Assembly: GCA_945910005.1 (NCBI GenBank)
Contig: OX246746.1
Span: 24,555,987 to 24,619,986, forward strand
Reading direction: 5' to 3'
DNA length: 64,000 nucleotides
Source of the DNA: Isoperla grammatica
Taxonomy: Eukaryota > Arthropoda > Insecta > Plecoptera > Perlodidae
The translations under genes and the position numbers were made by a program. The notes beneath the pieces were generated by a model, which had not been told where the DNA came from, did not search any database, and saw nothing but the letters and a program-made list of their open reading frames with translations. Positions within the stretch are counted from its first letter, which is position 1. Every line of letters begins with the position of its first letter. This document shows positions 48,840-60,385 of this stretch, one piece after another.

Positions 48840-49270
48840 TAGAGACAGCAAGGAAGCAATGCCCGTAAATGTATCGGATGCATGTTCTAGCATGAGTACC
48901 CGCCCCTGCTCATAGAGACAGCAAGGAAGCATTGCCCGTAAATGTATCGGATGCATGTTCTAGCATGAGTACCCGCCCGTGCTCATAGAGACAGCAAGGA
49001 AGCAATGCCCGTAAATGTATTGGATGCATGTTCTAGCATGAGTACCCGCCCCTGCTCATAGAGACAGCAAGGAAGCAATGCCCGTAAATGTATCGGATGC
49101 ATGTTCTAGCATGAGTACCCGCCCCTGCTCATAGAGACAGCAAGGAAGCATTGCCCGTAAATGTATCGGATGCATGTTCTAGCATGAGTACCCGCCCGTG
49201 CTCATAGAGACAGCAAGGAAGCAATGCCCGTAAATGTATCGGATGCATGTTCTAGCATGAGTACCCGCCC
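48840..49270. repeat. 3-mer higher-order block (219-bp period) in the 73-bp satellite
   Basis: The rare GAAGCATTGCC variant with flanking TATCGG monomers repeats at 48931 and 49150, 219 bases (3 x 73) apart, with a CGCCCGTGC linker next to each. Confidence 0.8.
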
Positions 49271-51389
49271 CTGCTCATAGAGACAGCAAGGAAGCAATGC
49301 CCGTAAATGTATTGGATGCATGTTCTAGCATGAGTACCCGCCCCTGCTCATAGAGACAGCAAGGAAGCAATGCCCGTAAATGTATTGGATGCATGTTCTA
49401 GCATGAGTACCCGCCCCTGCTCATAGAGACAGCAAGGAAGCAATGCTCGTAAATGTATTGCATGCATGTTCTAGCATGAGTACCCGCCCGTGCTCATAGA
49501 GACAGCAAGGAAGCAATGCCCGTAAATGTATTGGATGCATGTTCTAGCATGAGTACCCGCCCCTGCTCATCAAGACAGCAAGGAAGCAATGCCCGTAAAT
49601 GTATTGCATGCATGTTCTAGCATGAGTACCCGCCCGTGCTCATCAAGACAGCAAGGAAGCATTGTCCGTTAATGTATTGGATGCATGTTCTAGCATGAGT
49701 ACTCGCCCCTGCTCATCAAGACAGCAAGGAAGCAATGCCCGTAAATGTATTGGATGCATGTTCTAGCATGAGTACCCGTCCGTGCTCATCAAGACAGCAA
49801 GGAAGCAATGCCCGTAAATGTATTGGATGCATGTTCTAGCATGAGTACCCGTCCGTGCTCATCAAGACAGCAAGGAAGCAATGCCCGTAAATGTATTGGA
49901 TGCATGTTCTAGCATGAGTACCAGCCCCTGCTCATTGAGATAGCAAGGAAGCAATGCCCGTAAATGTATTGGATGCATGTTCTAGCATAGTACCCGCCCC
50001 TGCTCATCAAGACAGCAAGGAAGCAATGCCCGTAAATGTATTGGATGCATGTTCTAGCATGAGTACCCGCCCCTGCTCATAGAGACAGCAAGGAAGCAAT
50101 GCCCGTAAATGTATCGGATGCATGTTCTAGCATGAGTACCCGCCCCTGCTCATAGAGACAGCAAGGAAGCAATGCCCGTAAATGTATTGGATGCATGTTC
50201 TAGCATGAGTACCCGCCCCTGCTCATAGAGACAGCAAGGAAGCAATGCCCGTAAATGTATTGGATGCATGTTCTAGCATGAGTACCCGCCCCTGCTCATC
50301 GAGACAGCAAGGAAGCAATGCCCGTAAATGTATTGGATGCATGTTCTAGCATGAGTACCCGCCCCTGCTCATAGAGACAGCAAGGAAGCAATGCCCGTAA
50401 ATGTATTGGATGCATGTTCTAGCATGAGTACCCGCCCCTGCTCATAGAGACAGCAAGGAAGCATTGCCCGTAAATGTATTGGATGCATGTTCTAGCATGA
50501 GTACCCGCCCCTGCTCATAGAGACAGCAAGGAAGCATTGCCCGTAAATGTATTGCATGCATGTTCTAGCATGAGTACCCGCCCCTGCTCATAGAGACAGC
50601 AAGGAAGCAATGCCCGTAAATGTATTGCATGCATGTTCTAGCATGAGTACACGCCCCTGCTCATCAAGACAGCAAGGAAGCAATGCCCGTAAATGTATTG
50701 CATGCATGTTCTAGCATGAGTACCCGTCCCTGCTCATAGAGACAGCAAGGAAGCAATGCCCGTAAATGTATTGCATGCATGTTCTAGCATGAGTACCCGC
50801 CCCTGCTCATAGAGACAGCAAGGAAGCAATGCCCGTAAATGTATTGCATGCATGTTCTAGCATGAGTACCCGCCCCTGCTCATAGAGACAGTAAGGAAGC
50901 AATGCCCGTAAATGTATTGCATGCATGTTCTAGCATGAGTACCCGCCCGTGCTCATCAAGACAGCAAGGAAGCAATGCCCGTAAATGTATTGGATGCATG
51001 TTCTAGCATGAGTACCCGCCCCTGCTCATCAAGACAGCAAGGAAGCAATGCCCGTAAATGTATTGCATGCATGTTCTAGCATGAGTACCCGCCCGTGCTC
51101 ATCAAGACAGCAAGGAAGCATTGTCCGTTAATGTATTGGATGCATGTTCTAGCATGAGTACCCGCCCCTGCTCATCAAGACAGCAAGGAAGCAATGCCCG
51201 TAAATGTACTGGATGCATGTTCTAGCATGAGTACCCGTCCCTGCTCATCAAGACAGCAAGGAAGCAATGCCCGTAAATGTATTGCATGCATGTTCTAGCA
51301 TGAGTACCCGCCCCTGCTCATCAAGACAGCAAGGAAGCAATGCCCGTAAATGTATTGCATGCATGTTCTAGCATGAGTACCCGTCCCTG

Positions 51390-54300
51390 CTCATAGAGAC
51401 AGCAAGGAAGCAATGCCCGTAAATGTATTGTATGCATGTTCTAGCATGAGTACCCGTCCCTGCTCATAGAGACAGCAAGGAAGCAATGCCCGTAAATGTA
51501 TTGTATGCATGTTCTAGCATGAGTACCCGTCCCTGCTCATAGAGACAGCAAGGAAGCAATGCCCGTAAATGTATTGTATGCATGTTCTAGCATGAGTACC
51601 CGCCCCTGCTCATAGAGACAGCAAGGAAGCAATGCCCGTAAATGTATTGTATGCATGTTCTAGCATGAGTACCCGTCCCTGCTCATCGAGACAGCAAGGA
51701 AGCAATGCCCGTAAATGTATTGCATGCATGTTCTAGCATGAGTACCCGCCCCTGCTCATAGAGACAGCAAGGAAGCAATGCCCGTAAATGTATTGGATGC
51801 ATGTTCTAGCATGAGTACCCGCCCCTGCTCATCAAGACAGCAAGGAAGCAATGCCCGTAAATGTATTGCATGCATGTTGTAGCATGAGTACCCGTCCCTG
51901 CTCATAGAGACAGCAAGGAAGCAATGCCCGTAAATGTATTGCATGCATGTTCTAGCATGAGTACCCTCCCCTGCTCATCAAGACAGCAAGGAAGCAATGC
52001 CCGTAAATGTATTGGATGCATGTTCTAGCATGAGTACCCTCCCCTGCTCATAGAGACAGCAAGGAAGCAATGCCCGTAAATGTATTGGATGCATGTTCTA
52101 GCATGAGTACCCTCCCCTGCTCATAGAGACAGCAAGGAAGCAATGCCCGTAAATGTATTGCATGCATGTTGTAGCATGAGTACCCGTCCCTGCTCATAGA
52201 GACAGCAAGGAAGCAATGCCCGTAAATGTATTGCATGCATGTTCTAGCATGAGTACCCTCCCCTGCTCATCAAGACAGCAAGGAAGCAATGCCCGTAAAT
52301 GTATTGGATGCATGTTCTAGCATGAGTACCCTCCCCTGCTCATAGAGACAGCAAGGAAGCAATGCCCGTAAATGTATTGGATGCATGTTCTAGCATGAGT
52401 ACCCTCCCCTGCTCATAGAGACAGCAAGGAAGCAATGCCCGTAAATGTATTGCATGCATGTTCTAGCATGAGTACCCGCCCCTGCTCATAGAGACAGCAA
52501 GGAAGCAATGCCCGTAAATGTATTGGATGCATGTTCTAGCATGAGTACCCGCCCCTGCTCATAGAGACAGCAAGGAAGCAATGCCCGTAAATGTATTGGA
52601 TGCATGTTCTAGCATGAGTACCCGTCCCTGCTCATCAAGACAGCAAGGAAGCAATGCCCGTAAATGTATTGTATGCATGTTCTAGCATGAGTACCCGTCC
52701 CTGCTCATCGAGACAGCAAGGAAGCAATGCCCGTAAATGTATTGTATGCATGTTCTAGCATGAGTACCCGTCCCTGCTCATAGAGACAGCAAGGAAGCAA
52801 TGCCCGTAAATGTATTGTATGCATGTTCTAGCATGAGTACCCGTCCCTGCTCATAGAGACAGCAAGGAAGCAATGCCCGTAAATGTATTGTATGCATGTT
52901 CTAGCATGAGTACCCGCCCCTGCTCATAGAGACAGCAAGGAAGCAATGCCCGTAAATGTATTGTATGCATGTTCTAGCATGAGTACCCGCCCCTGCTCAT
53001 AGAGACAGCAAGGAAGCAATGCCCGTAAATGTATTGTATGCATGTTCTAGCATGAGTACCCGTCCCTGCTCATCGAGACAGCAAGGAAGCAATGCCCGTA
53101 AATGTATTGCATGCATGTTCTAGCATGAGTACCCGCCCCTGCTCATAGAGACAGCAAGGAAGCAATGCCCGTAAATGTATTGGATGCATGTTCTAGCATG
53201 AGTACCCGCCCCTGCTCATCAAGACAGCAAGGAAGCAATGCCCGTAAATGTATTGCATGCATGTTGTAGCATGAGTACCCGTCCCTGCTCATAGAGACAG
53301 CAAGGAAGCAATGCCCGTAAATGTATTGCATGCATGTTCTAGCATGAGTACCCTCCCCTGCTCATCAAGACAGCAAGGAAGCAATGCCCGTAAATGTATT
53401 GGATGCATGTTCTAGCATGAGTACCCTCCCCTGCTCATAGAGACAGCAAGGAAGCAATGCCCGTAAATGTATTGGATGCATGTTCTAGCATGAGTACCCT
53501 CCCCTGCTCATAGAGACAGCAAGGAAGCAATGCCCGTAAATGTATTGCATGCATGTTGTAGCATGAGTACCCGTCCCTGCTCATAGAGACAGCAAGGAAG
53601 CAATGCCCGTAAATGTATTGCATGCATGTTCTAGCATGAGTACCCTCCCCTGCTCATCAAGACAGCAAGGAAGCAATGCCCGTAAATGTATTGGATGCAT
53701 GTTCTAGCATGAGTACCCTCCCCTGCTCATAGAGACAGCAAGGAAGCAATGCCCGTAAATGTATTGGATGCATGTTCTAGCATGAGTACCCTCCCCTGCT
53801 CATAGAGACAGCAAGGAAGCAATGCCCGTAAATGTATTGCATGCATGTTCTAGCATGAGTACCCGCCCCTGCTCATAGAGACAGCAAGGAAGCAATGCCC
53901 GTAAATGTATTGGATGCATGTTCTAGCATGAGAACCCGCCCCTGCTCATAGAGACAGCAAGGAAGCAATGCCCGTAAATGTATTGGATGCATGTTCTAGC
54001 ATGAGTACCCGTCCCTGCTCATCAAGACAGCAAGGAAGCAATGCCCGTAAATGTATTGTATGCATGTTCTAGCATGAGTACCCGTCCCTGCTCATCGAGA
54101 CAGCAAGGAAGCAATGCCCGTAAATGTATTGTATGCATGTTCTAGCATGAGTACCCGTCCCTGCTCATAGAGACAGCAAGGAAGCAATGCCCGTAAATGT
54201 ATTGTATGCATGTTCTAGCATGAGTACCCGTCCCTGCTCATAGAGACAGCAAGGAAGCAATGCCCGTAAATGTATTGTATGCATGTTCTAGCATGAGTAC

Positions 54301-55510
54301 CCGCCCCTGCTCATAGAGACAGCAAGGAAGCAATGCCCGTAAATGTATTGTATGCATGTTCTAGCATGAGTACCCGCCCCTGCTCATAGAGACAGCAAGG
54401 AAGCAATGCCCGTAAATGTATTGTATGCATGTTCTAGCATGAGTACCCGTCCCTGCTCATCGAGACAGCAAGGAAGCAATGCCCGTAAATGTATTGCATG
54501 CATGTTCTAGCATGAGTACCCGCCCCTGCTCATAGAGACAGCAAGGAAGCAATGCCCGTAAATGTATTGGATGCATGTTCTAGCATGAGTACCCGCCCCT
54601 GCTCATCAAGACAGCAAGGAAGCAATGCCCGTAAATGTATTGCATGCATGTTGTAGCATGAGTACCCGTCCCTGCTCATAGAGACAGCAAGGAAGCAATG
54701 CCCGTAAATGTATTGCATGCATGTTCTAGCATGAGTACCCTCCCCTGCTCATCAAGACAGCAAGGAAGCAATGCCCGTAAATGTATTGGATGCATGTTCT
54801 AGCATGAGTACCCTCCCCTGCTCATAGAGACAGCAAGGAAGCAATGCCCGTAAATGTATTGGATGCATGTTCTAGCATGAGTACCCTCCCCTGCTCATAG
54901 AGACAGCAAGGAAGCAATGCCCGTAAATGTATTGCATGCATGTTGTAGCATGAGTACCCGTCCCTGCTCATAGAGACAGCAAGGAAGCAATGCCCGTAAA
55001 TGTATTGCATGCATGTTCTAGCATGAGTACCCTCCCCTGCTCATCAAGACAGCAAGGAAGCAATGCCCGTAAATGTATTGGATGCATGTTCTAGCATGAG
55101 TACCCTCCCCTGCTCATAGAGACAGCAAGGAAGCAATGCCCGTAAATGTATTGGATGCATGTTCTAGCATGAGTACCCTCCCCTGCTCATAGAGACAGCA
55201 AGGAAGCAATGCCCGTAAATGTATTGCATGCATGTTCTAGCATGAGTACCCGCCCCTGCTCATAGAGACAGCAAGGAAGCAATGCCCGTAAATGTATTGG
55301 ATGCATGTTCTAGCATGAGTACCCGCCCCTGCTCATAGAGACAGCAAGGAAGCAATGCCCGTAAATGTATTGGATGCATGTTCTAGCATGAGTACCCGTC
55401 CCTGCTCATCAAGACAGCAAGGAAGCAATGCCCGTAAATGTATTGTATGCATGTTCTAGCATGAGTACCCGTCCCTGCTCATCGAGACAGCAAGGAAGCA
55501 ATGCCCGTAA
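51390..55510. repeat. 19-mer higher-order repeat (1387 bp), about three copies
   Basis: The same ordered series of monomer variants repeats at offset 1387 (19 x 73): reference points 51756, 53143 and 54530, with a nested 292-bp (4 x 73) duplication at 52048, 53435 and 54822. Copies differ by rare point changes, for example AGAACCC at 53931 where the others have AGTACCC. To the left (before about 51390) and right (after about 55510) the variant order no longer matches. Confidence 0.92.
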
Positions 55511-58329
55511 ATGTATTGCATGCATGTTCTAGCATGAGTACCCGCCCGTGCTCATCAAGACAGCAAGGAAGCAATGCCCGTAAATGTATTGGATGCATGT
55601 TCTAGCATGAGTACCCGCCCCTGCTCATCAAGACAGCAAGGAAGCAATGCCCGTAAATGTATTGGATGCATGTTCTAGCATGAGTACCCGCCCCTGCTCA
55701 TAGAGACAGCAAGGAAGCAATGCCCGTTTATGTATTGGATGCATGTTCTAGCATGAGTACCCGTCCGTGCTCATCGAGACAGCAAGGAAGCAATGCCCGT
55801 AAATGTACTGGATGCATGTTCTAGCATGAGTACCCGCCCCTGCTCATCGAGACAGCAAGGAAGCAATGCCCGTAAATGTATTGGATGCATGTTCTAGCAT
55901 GAGTACCCGCCCCTGCTCATAGAGACAGCAAGGAAGCAATGCCCGTAAATGTATTGCATGCATGTTCTAGCATGAGTACCCGCCCCTGCTCATAGAGACA
56001 GCAAGGAAGCAATGCCCGTAAATGTATTGCATGCATGTTCTAGCATGAGTACCCGCCCCTGCTCATAGAGACAGCAAGGAAGCAATGCCCGTAAATGTAT
56101 TGGATGCATGTTCTAGCATGAGTACCCGCCCCTGCTCATAGAGACAGCAAGGAAGCAATGCCCGTAAATGTACTGGATGCATGTTCTAGCATGAGTACCC
56201 GCCCCTGCTCATAGAGACAGCAAGGAAGCAATGCCCGTAAATGTATCGGATGCATGTTCTAGCATGAGTACCCGCCCCTGCTCATCGAGACAGCAAGGAA
56301 GCAATGCCCGTAAATGTATTGGATGCATGTTCTAGCATGAGTACCCGCCCCTGCTCATAGAGACAGCAAGGAAGCAATGCCCGTAAATGTATTGGATGCA
56401 TGTTCTAGCATGAGTACCCGCCCGTTCTCATAGAGACAGCAAGGAAGCAATGCCCGTAAATGTATTGGATGCATGTTCTAGCATGAGTACCCGTCCCTGC
56501 TCATCAAGACAGCAAGGAAGCAATGCCCGTAAATGTATTGCATGCATGTTCTAGCATGAGTACCCGCCCGTGCTCATCAAGACAGCAAGGAAGCAATGCC
56601 CGTAAATGTATTGGATGCATGTTCTAGCATGAGTACCCGTCCCTGCTCATCGAGACAGTAAGGAAGCAATGCCCGTTTATGTATTGGATGCATGTTCTAG
56701 CATGAGTACCCGTCCGTGCTCATCGAGACAGCAAGGAAGCAATGCCCGTAAATGTATTGGATGCATGTTCTAGCATGAGTACCCGCCCCTGCTCATAGAG
56801 ACAGCAAGGAAGCAATGCCCGTAAATGTATTGGATGCATGTTCTAGCATGAGTACCCGCCCCTGCTCATAGAGACAGCAAGGAAGCAATGCCCGTAAATG
56901 TATTGCATGCATGTTCTAGCATGAGTACTCGCCCCTGCTCATCGAGACAGCAAGGAAGCAATGCCCGTAAATGTATTGGATGCATGTTCTATATAGCATG
57001 AGTACCCGCCCCTGCTCATAGAGACAGCAAGGAAGCAATGCCCGTAAATGTATTGGATGCATGTTCTAGCATGAGTACCCGCCCCTGCTCATAGAGACAG
57101 CAAGGAAGCAATGCCCGTAAATGTATTGGATGCATGTTCTAGCATGAGTACCCGCCCCTGCTCATAGAGACAGCAAGGAAGCAATGCCCGTAAACGTATT
57201 GGATGCATGTTCTAGCATGAGTACCCGCCCCTGCTCATAGAGACAGCAAGGAAGCAATGCCCGTAAATGTATTGGATGCATGTTCTAGCATGAGTACCCG
57301 CCCCTGCTCATAGAGACAGCAAGGAAGCAATGCCCGTAAATGTATTGCATGCATGTTCTAGCATGAGTACCCGCCCCTGCTCATAGAGACAGCAAGGAAG
57401 CAATGCCCGTAAATGTATTGGATGCATGTTCTAGCATGAGTACCCGCCCCTGCTCATAGAGACAGCAAGGAAGCAATGCCCGTAAATGTATTGCATGCAT
57501 GTTCTAGCATGAGTACCCGCCCCTGCTCATAGAGACAGCAAGGAAGCAATGCCCGTAAATGTATTGCATGCATGTTCTAGCATGAGTACCCGCCCCTGCT
57601 CATAGAGACAGCAAGGAAGCAATGCCCGTAAATGTATTGGATGCATGTTCTAGCATGAGTACCCGTCCCTGCTCATCAAGACAGCAAGGAAGCAATGCCC
57701 GTAAACGTATTGGATGCATGTTCTAGCATGAGTACCCGTCCCTGCTCATCAAGACAGCAAGGAAGCAATGCCCGTAAATGTATTGGATGCATGTTCTAGC
57801 ATGAGTACCCGTCCCTGCTCATCAAGACAGCAAGGAAGCAATGCCCGTAAACGTATTGGATGCATGTTCTAGCATGAGTACCCGCCCGTGCTCATCAAGA
57901 CAGCAAGGAAGCAATGCCCGTAAATGTATTGGATGCATGTTCTAGCATGAGTACCCGCCCGTGCTCATCGAGACAGCAAGGAAGCAATGCCCGTAAATGT
58001 ATCGGATGCATGTTCTAGCATGAGTACCCGTCCGTGCTCATCGAGACAGCAAGGAAGCAATGCCCGTAAATGTATCGGATGCATGTTCTAGCATGAGTAC
58101 CCGTCCGTGCTCATAGAGACAGCAAGGAAGCAATGCCCGTAAATGTATCGGATGCATGTTCTAGCATGAGTACCCGTCCGTGCTCATAGAGACAGCAAGG
58201 AAGCAATGCCCGTAAATGTATTGCATGCATGTTCTAGCATGAGAACCCGTCCGTGCTCATAGAGACAGCAAGGAAGCAATGCCCGTAAATGTATTGCATG
58301 CATGTTCTAGCATGAGTACCCGTCCGTGC

Positions 58330-58600
58330 GCGAGCGTCTAATGGACCCCCTAAGTGATTGCATTGAGTTTGGATTGATGGTGGGGGACGGCGAGGGGGTG
58401 GAGGGGGTGGAGGGGAGGGAGGCGCCGCCACCGACGCCAGCCCGGCGCTATACGACCTGCGGATACCGACCTAGACTTGACGACTTGACGGAAACGAATA
58501 TTTCCGTCAGTCGAAACCGGCTGGCCTACGGATTGAGATCACTTCCGTGTGATTTTCGTGACTAGCTCCTGTTAATCTAGTTACGAGGACGTATCGACCA
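58330..58600. other. GC-rich block bordering the satellite, with a hairpin
   Basis: Unlike its surroundings, this stretch is GC-rich with GGGGGTGGAG runs and many CpG. TGACGGAAA (58486-58494) and TTTCCGTCA (58501-58509) form a perfect 9-bp dyad around a 6-base loop. A 79-codon frame crosses it without a recognised domain. Confidence 0.5.
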
Positions 58601-58727
58601 CGTCTGATCTGGGTGTATGGACTGCATACAAGATGAATCCTTAGAATCAGCTTGAATGTGTCTATTTATGATATTATGTTACACATAATAATAGTACTGG
58701 AATGCTTGTCTGTTACCAGCTTGAGGC

Positions 58728-58887
58728 CCGTTATACTTCAACTAGGGAGGTTAAATTCAGTTGGGTGAGGTTAGGTAGTTTAGAGTGGGTAATGTTAGGT
58801 AAGTTGAGTAGGTAAGGTTAGGTAAAGTTAAAATAAGTTATAGGTTAGGTTCAACACAATGTGACTGGATTCCCGAAGTATAATTGG
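58728..58887. mobile_element. candidate MITE with GGTTA-rich interior
   Basis: CCGTTATACTTCA at 58728-58740 pairs with CGAAGTATAATTGG at 58874-58887 as imperfect terminal inverted repeats. The interior is degenerate GAGGTTAGGTAG/GTTAGGTAAG repeats, an arrangement common in insect DNA. No clear target duplication was seen. Confidence 0.4.
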
Positions 58888-58959
58888 AGACTTTTAGCTT
58901 TCAGTTGATTGATGATTTCCCGTTTGACGATTTGAAGCAAGACTGAACCATTTGTCAGA

Positions 58960-59025
58960 TTCTTTGTATCGTCTTGATTAGCCAAGTTGCAAAAATATAA
59001 GACGTAAAGCCCAAATATCAATCAG
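58960..59025 (+). mobile_element. retroelement 3' end, same family as the satellite insertion
   Basis: TTGATTAGCC-AGTTGCAAAAA, AAGACGTAAAGCCC and AAATATCAATC match the last 50 or so bases of the element at 29221-29529 (GACGTTAAGCCCAAATATCAATC with one base lost). Confidence 0.65.
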
Positions 59026-59880
59026 ATTATTTGTTATTTACTGTAACAACAGCATTATAAATGTATTTTGCATGTGCATGGTACAACCAGTTTCTTCTCA
59101 CACTCACCACGAAGTCAGCTGATGCAAAGGCCAGGAAACTGCGAGCTCACCACTTTGCAAAGTTCTATCTGAGAGATCACAGTTGTTCCGTATTTATTTC
59201 GTGCAATTGAAATACTAGAGGCTACAGTATAGAGTGTAACCATAACTAAAGATAACTAATTATACACTTCTGTCGTGTAACTAATCTGTTAACCTCTAAC
59301 TTCTCTACACTGTTCACTCACACGAGCCTCAACCAGTCATCATATTTGAATCTAGTCAAATATTGCAAAAATAAAAGTGAGGCCGTTCTCAAAATGAGTG
59401 TAAGAATTTAGAAGCTTCTTACGAAAATCCTCATACGTTGGAGAAGCACAAGAAGTTCTTATCCTCAAGTTGTCGACTCAGTATATTCTCATCCACAGTC
59501 AAATCTTTGCCAACATCTTCGGCCATTGTTTCATCCCTGTCAGTAACTCTCTCTCTGTCAGACACCCTGGTGCCACAAGGAGTTAAATGATCCAGATACT
59601 TCTGTGATAATCTAGTGGAATTGTTTCCCTATTCATTGCTATCGACTACAGCAAAGCGGCCGGAATCGGGCAATTCCGTTCATTCAAGCCGCCAAGTCTA
59701 CCGGCCTCCCCCAAGTTGTCTTCGCGTGATGGTGGGCAGTTACTACCTCCACCCCCTTCGCCGCCCCCGGCTAGGGCGGTCCGCGGTCCCGGCGACAGGA
59801 TTCAGGGCCAAATACACATGTGTAATCACTCTCAGGTGAAGGTAATCGTTAGCTGATAACTGGGGGGCGCGTGTTCACGT
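59026..59880. other. gene-free stretch
   Basis: No recognised gene. A GC-rich patch at about 59640-59810 has CCCCC and CCGG runs, and a 74-codon frame there shows no domain. Confidence 0.45.
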
Positions 59881-59881
59881 A

Positions 59882-60385
59882 TTAGCCTTCGCGGCACGAT
59901 ATCGCACAATAAGCCAAGAAGAATTCATCCATACATTACTTCACTACTCCGTTGTCTAATTCAAGCTACAATATGGCGGATAGTGAGGCAGGAAAATATG
60001 TAACCAAATACCAAACATAATCAATCCACTATCACTTGAATCGGAAGTCATTGATGGTTAGCCTTCGCAGCACGATATCGCATAACAAGCCAAGAAGAAT
60101 TATTCTTACATATAGTTGTCGTACAACAACTTCGGTATTGCTTCCGTCACGGGTGGGTGAGCGGCAGCCAACCAGCGGCCGTGGCTACTTCAAATAACTG
60201 CTCGGGTTGGCCGAGACCGTAAGCACGTCATTGATTGATGACGAAAGCATTAAGCGAAGTAGTTGTACGACGAGTATACTACTTCATTCTTTTATCTGCT
60301 GTACGGTACAATAATAGCTAGTAAGGCAGGAAGTAAATGTCTAGTAAGGAGAATCAACAATCATGTGAATCGGAAACCATTTTAG
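59882..60385. repeat. diverged direct duplication, about 176-bp unit, one copy split by a MITE
   Basis: TTAGCCTTCGC-GCACGATATCGCA starts both units (59882 and 60058). They continue in parallel through AAGCCAAGAAGAATT, TACTTCA, GCAGGAA, AATCAA and TGAATCGGAA to about 60057 and 60385. The second unit is longer only because of the element at 60115-60274. Confidence 0.75.
60115..60274. mobile_element. 160-bp MITE with TATA/TA flanks
   Basis: The left end GTTGTCGTACAACAACTTCG and the right end, read inward, CTCGTCGTACAACTACTTCG are imperfect terminal repeats continuing about 35 bases (TTGCTTCCGTCA / ATGCTTTCGTCA). TATA lies on both sides (60111-60114, 60275-60278). The first copy of the surrounding duplication (near 59930) lacks the element and acts as an empty site. 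A TA-type duplication would suit a Tc1/mariner-derived MITE, but the ends are not diagnostic. Confidence 0.7.

Larger units (their letters stand above)
46053..58329. repeat. 73-bp satellite array, about 168 monomers
   Basis: The monomer carries GACAGCAAGGAAGCAATGCC, CGTAAATGTATTGGATGCAT, GTTCTAGCATGAGTACCCG and a variable CCCTGCTCAT-CAAG/AGAG/CGAG linker, 73 bp in all. The array starts and ends at the same phase (CGTCCGTGC). Variation is concentrated at three places: TATTGG/TATTGC/TATTGT/TATCGG/TACTGG, the linker before GACAG, and CGTCCC/CGCCCC/CGCCCG/CTCCCC. Rare length changes are a 1-base deletion near 49988 and a TATA insertion near 56991. Period 73 cycles frames, so the 62-codon minus-strand frames are artefacts. 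No sequence other than monomers lies inside the 12.3 kb. Confidence 0.98.

Noticed and set aside
51756..55010. Repeated identical 62-codon minus-strand frames
   Set aside because: They arise from the 73-bp satellite; period 73 is not a multiple of three and the frames simply mark the 19-mer copies.
46053..58329. CENP-B-box-like motif in the satellite
   Set aside because: No TTCG...CGGG pattern of the right spacing exists in the monomer.
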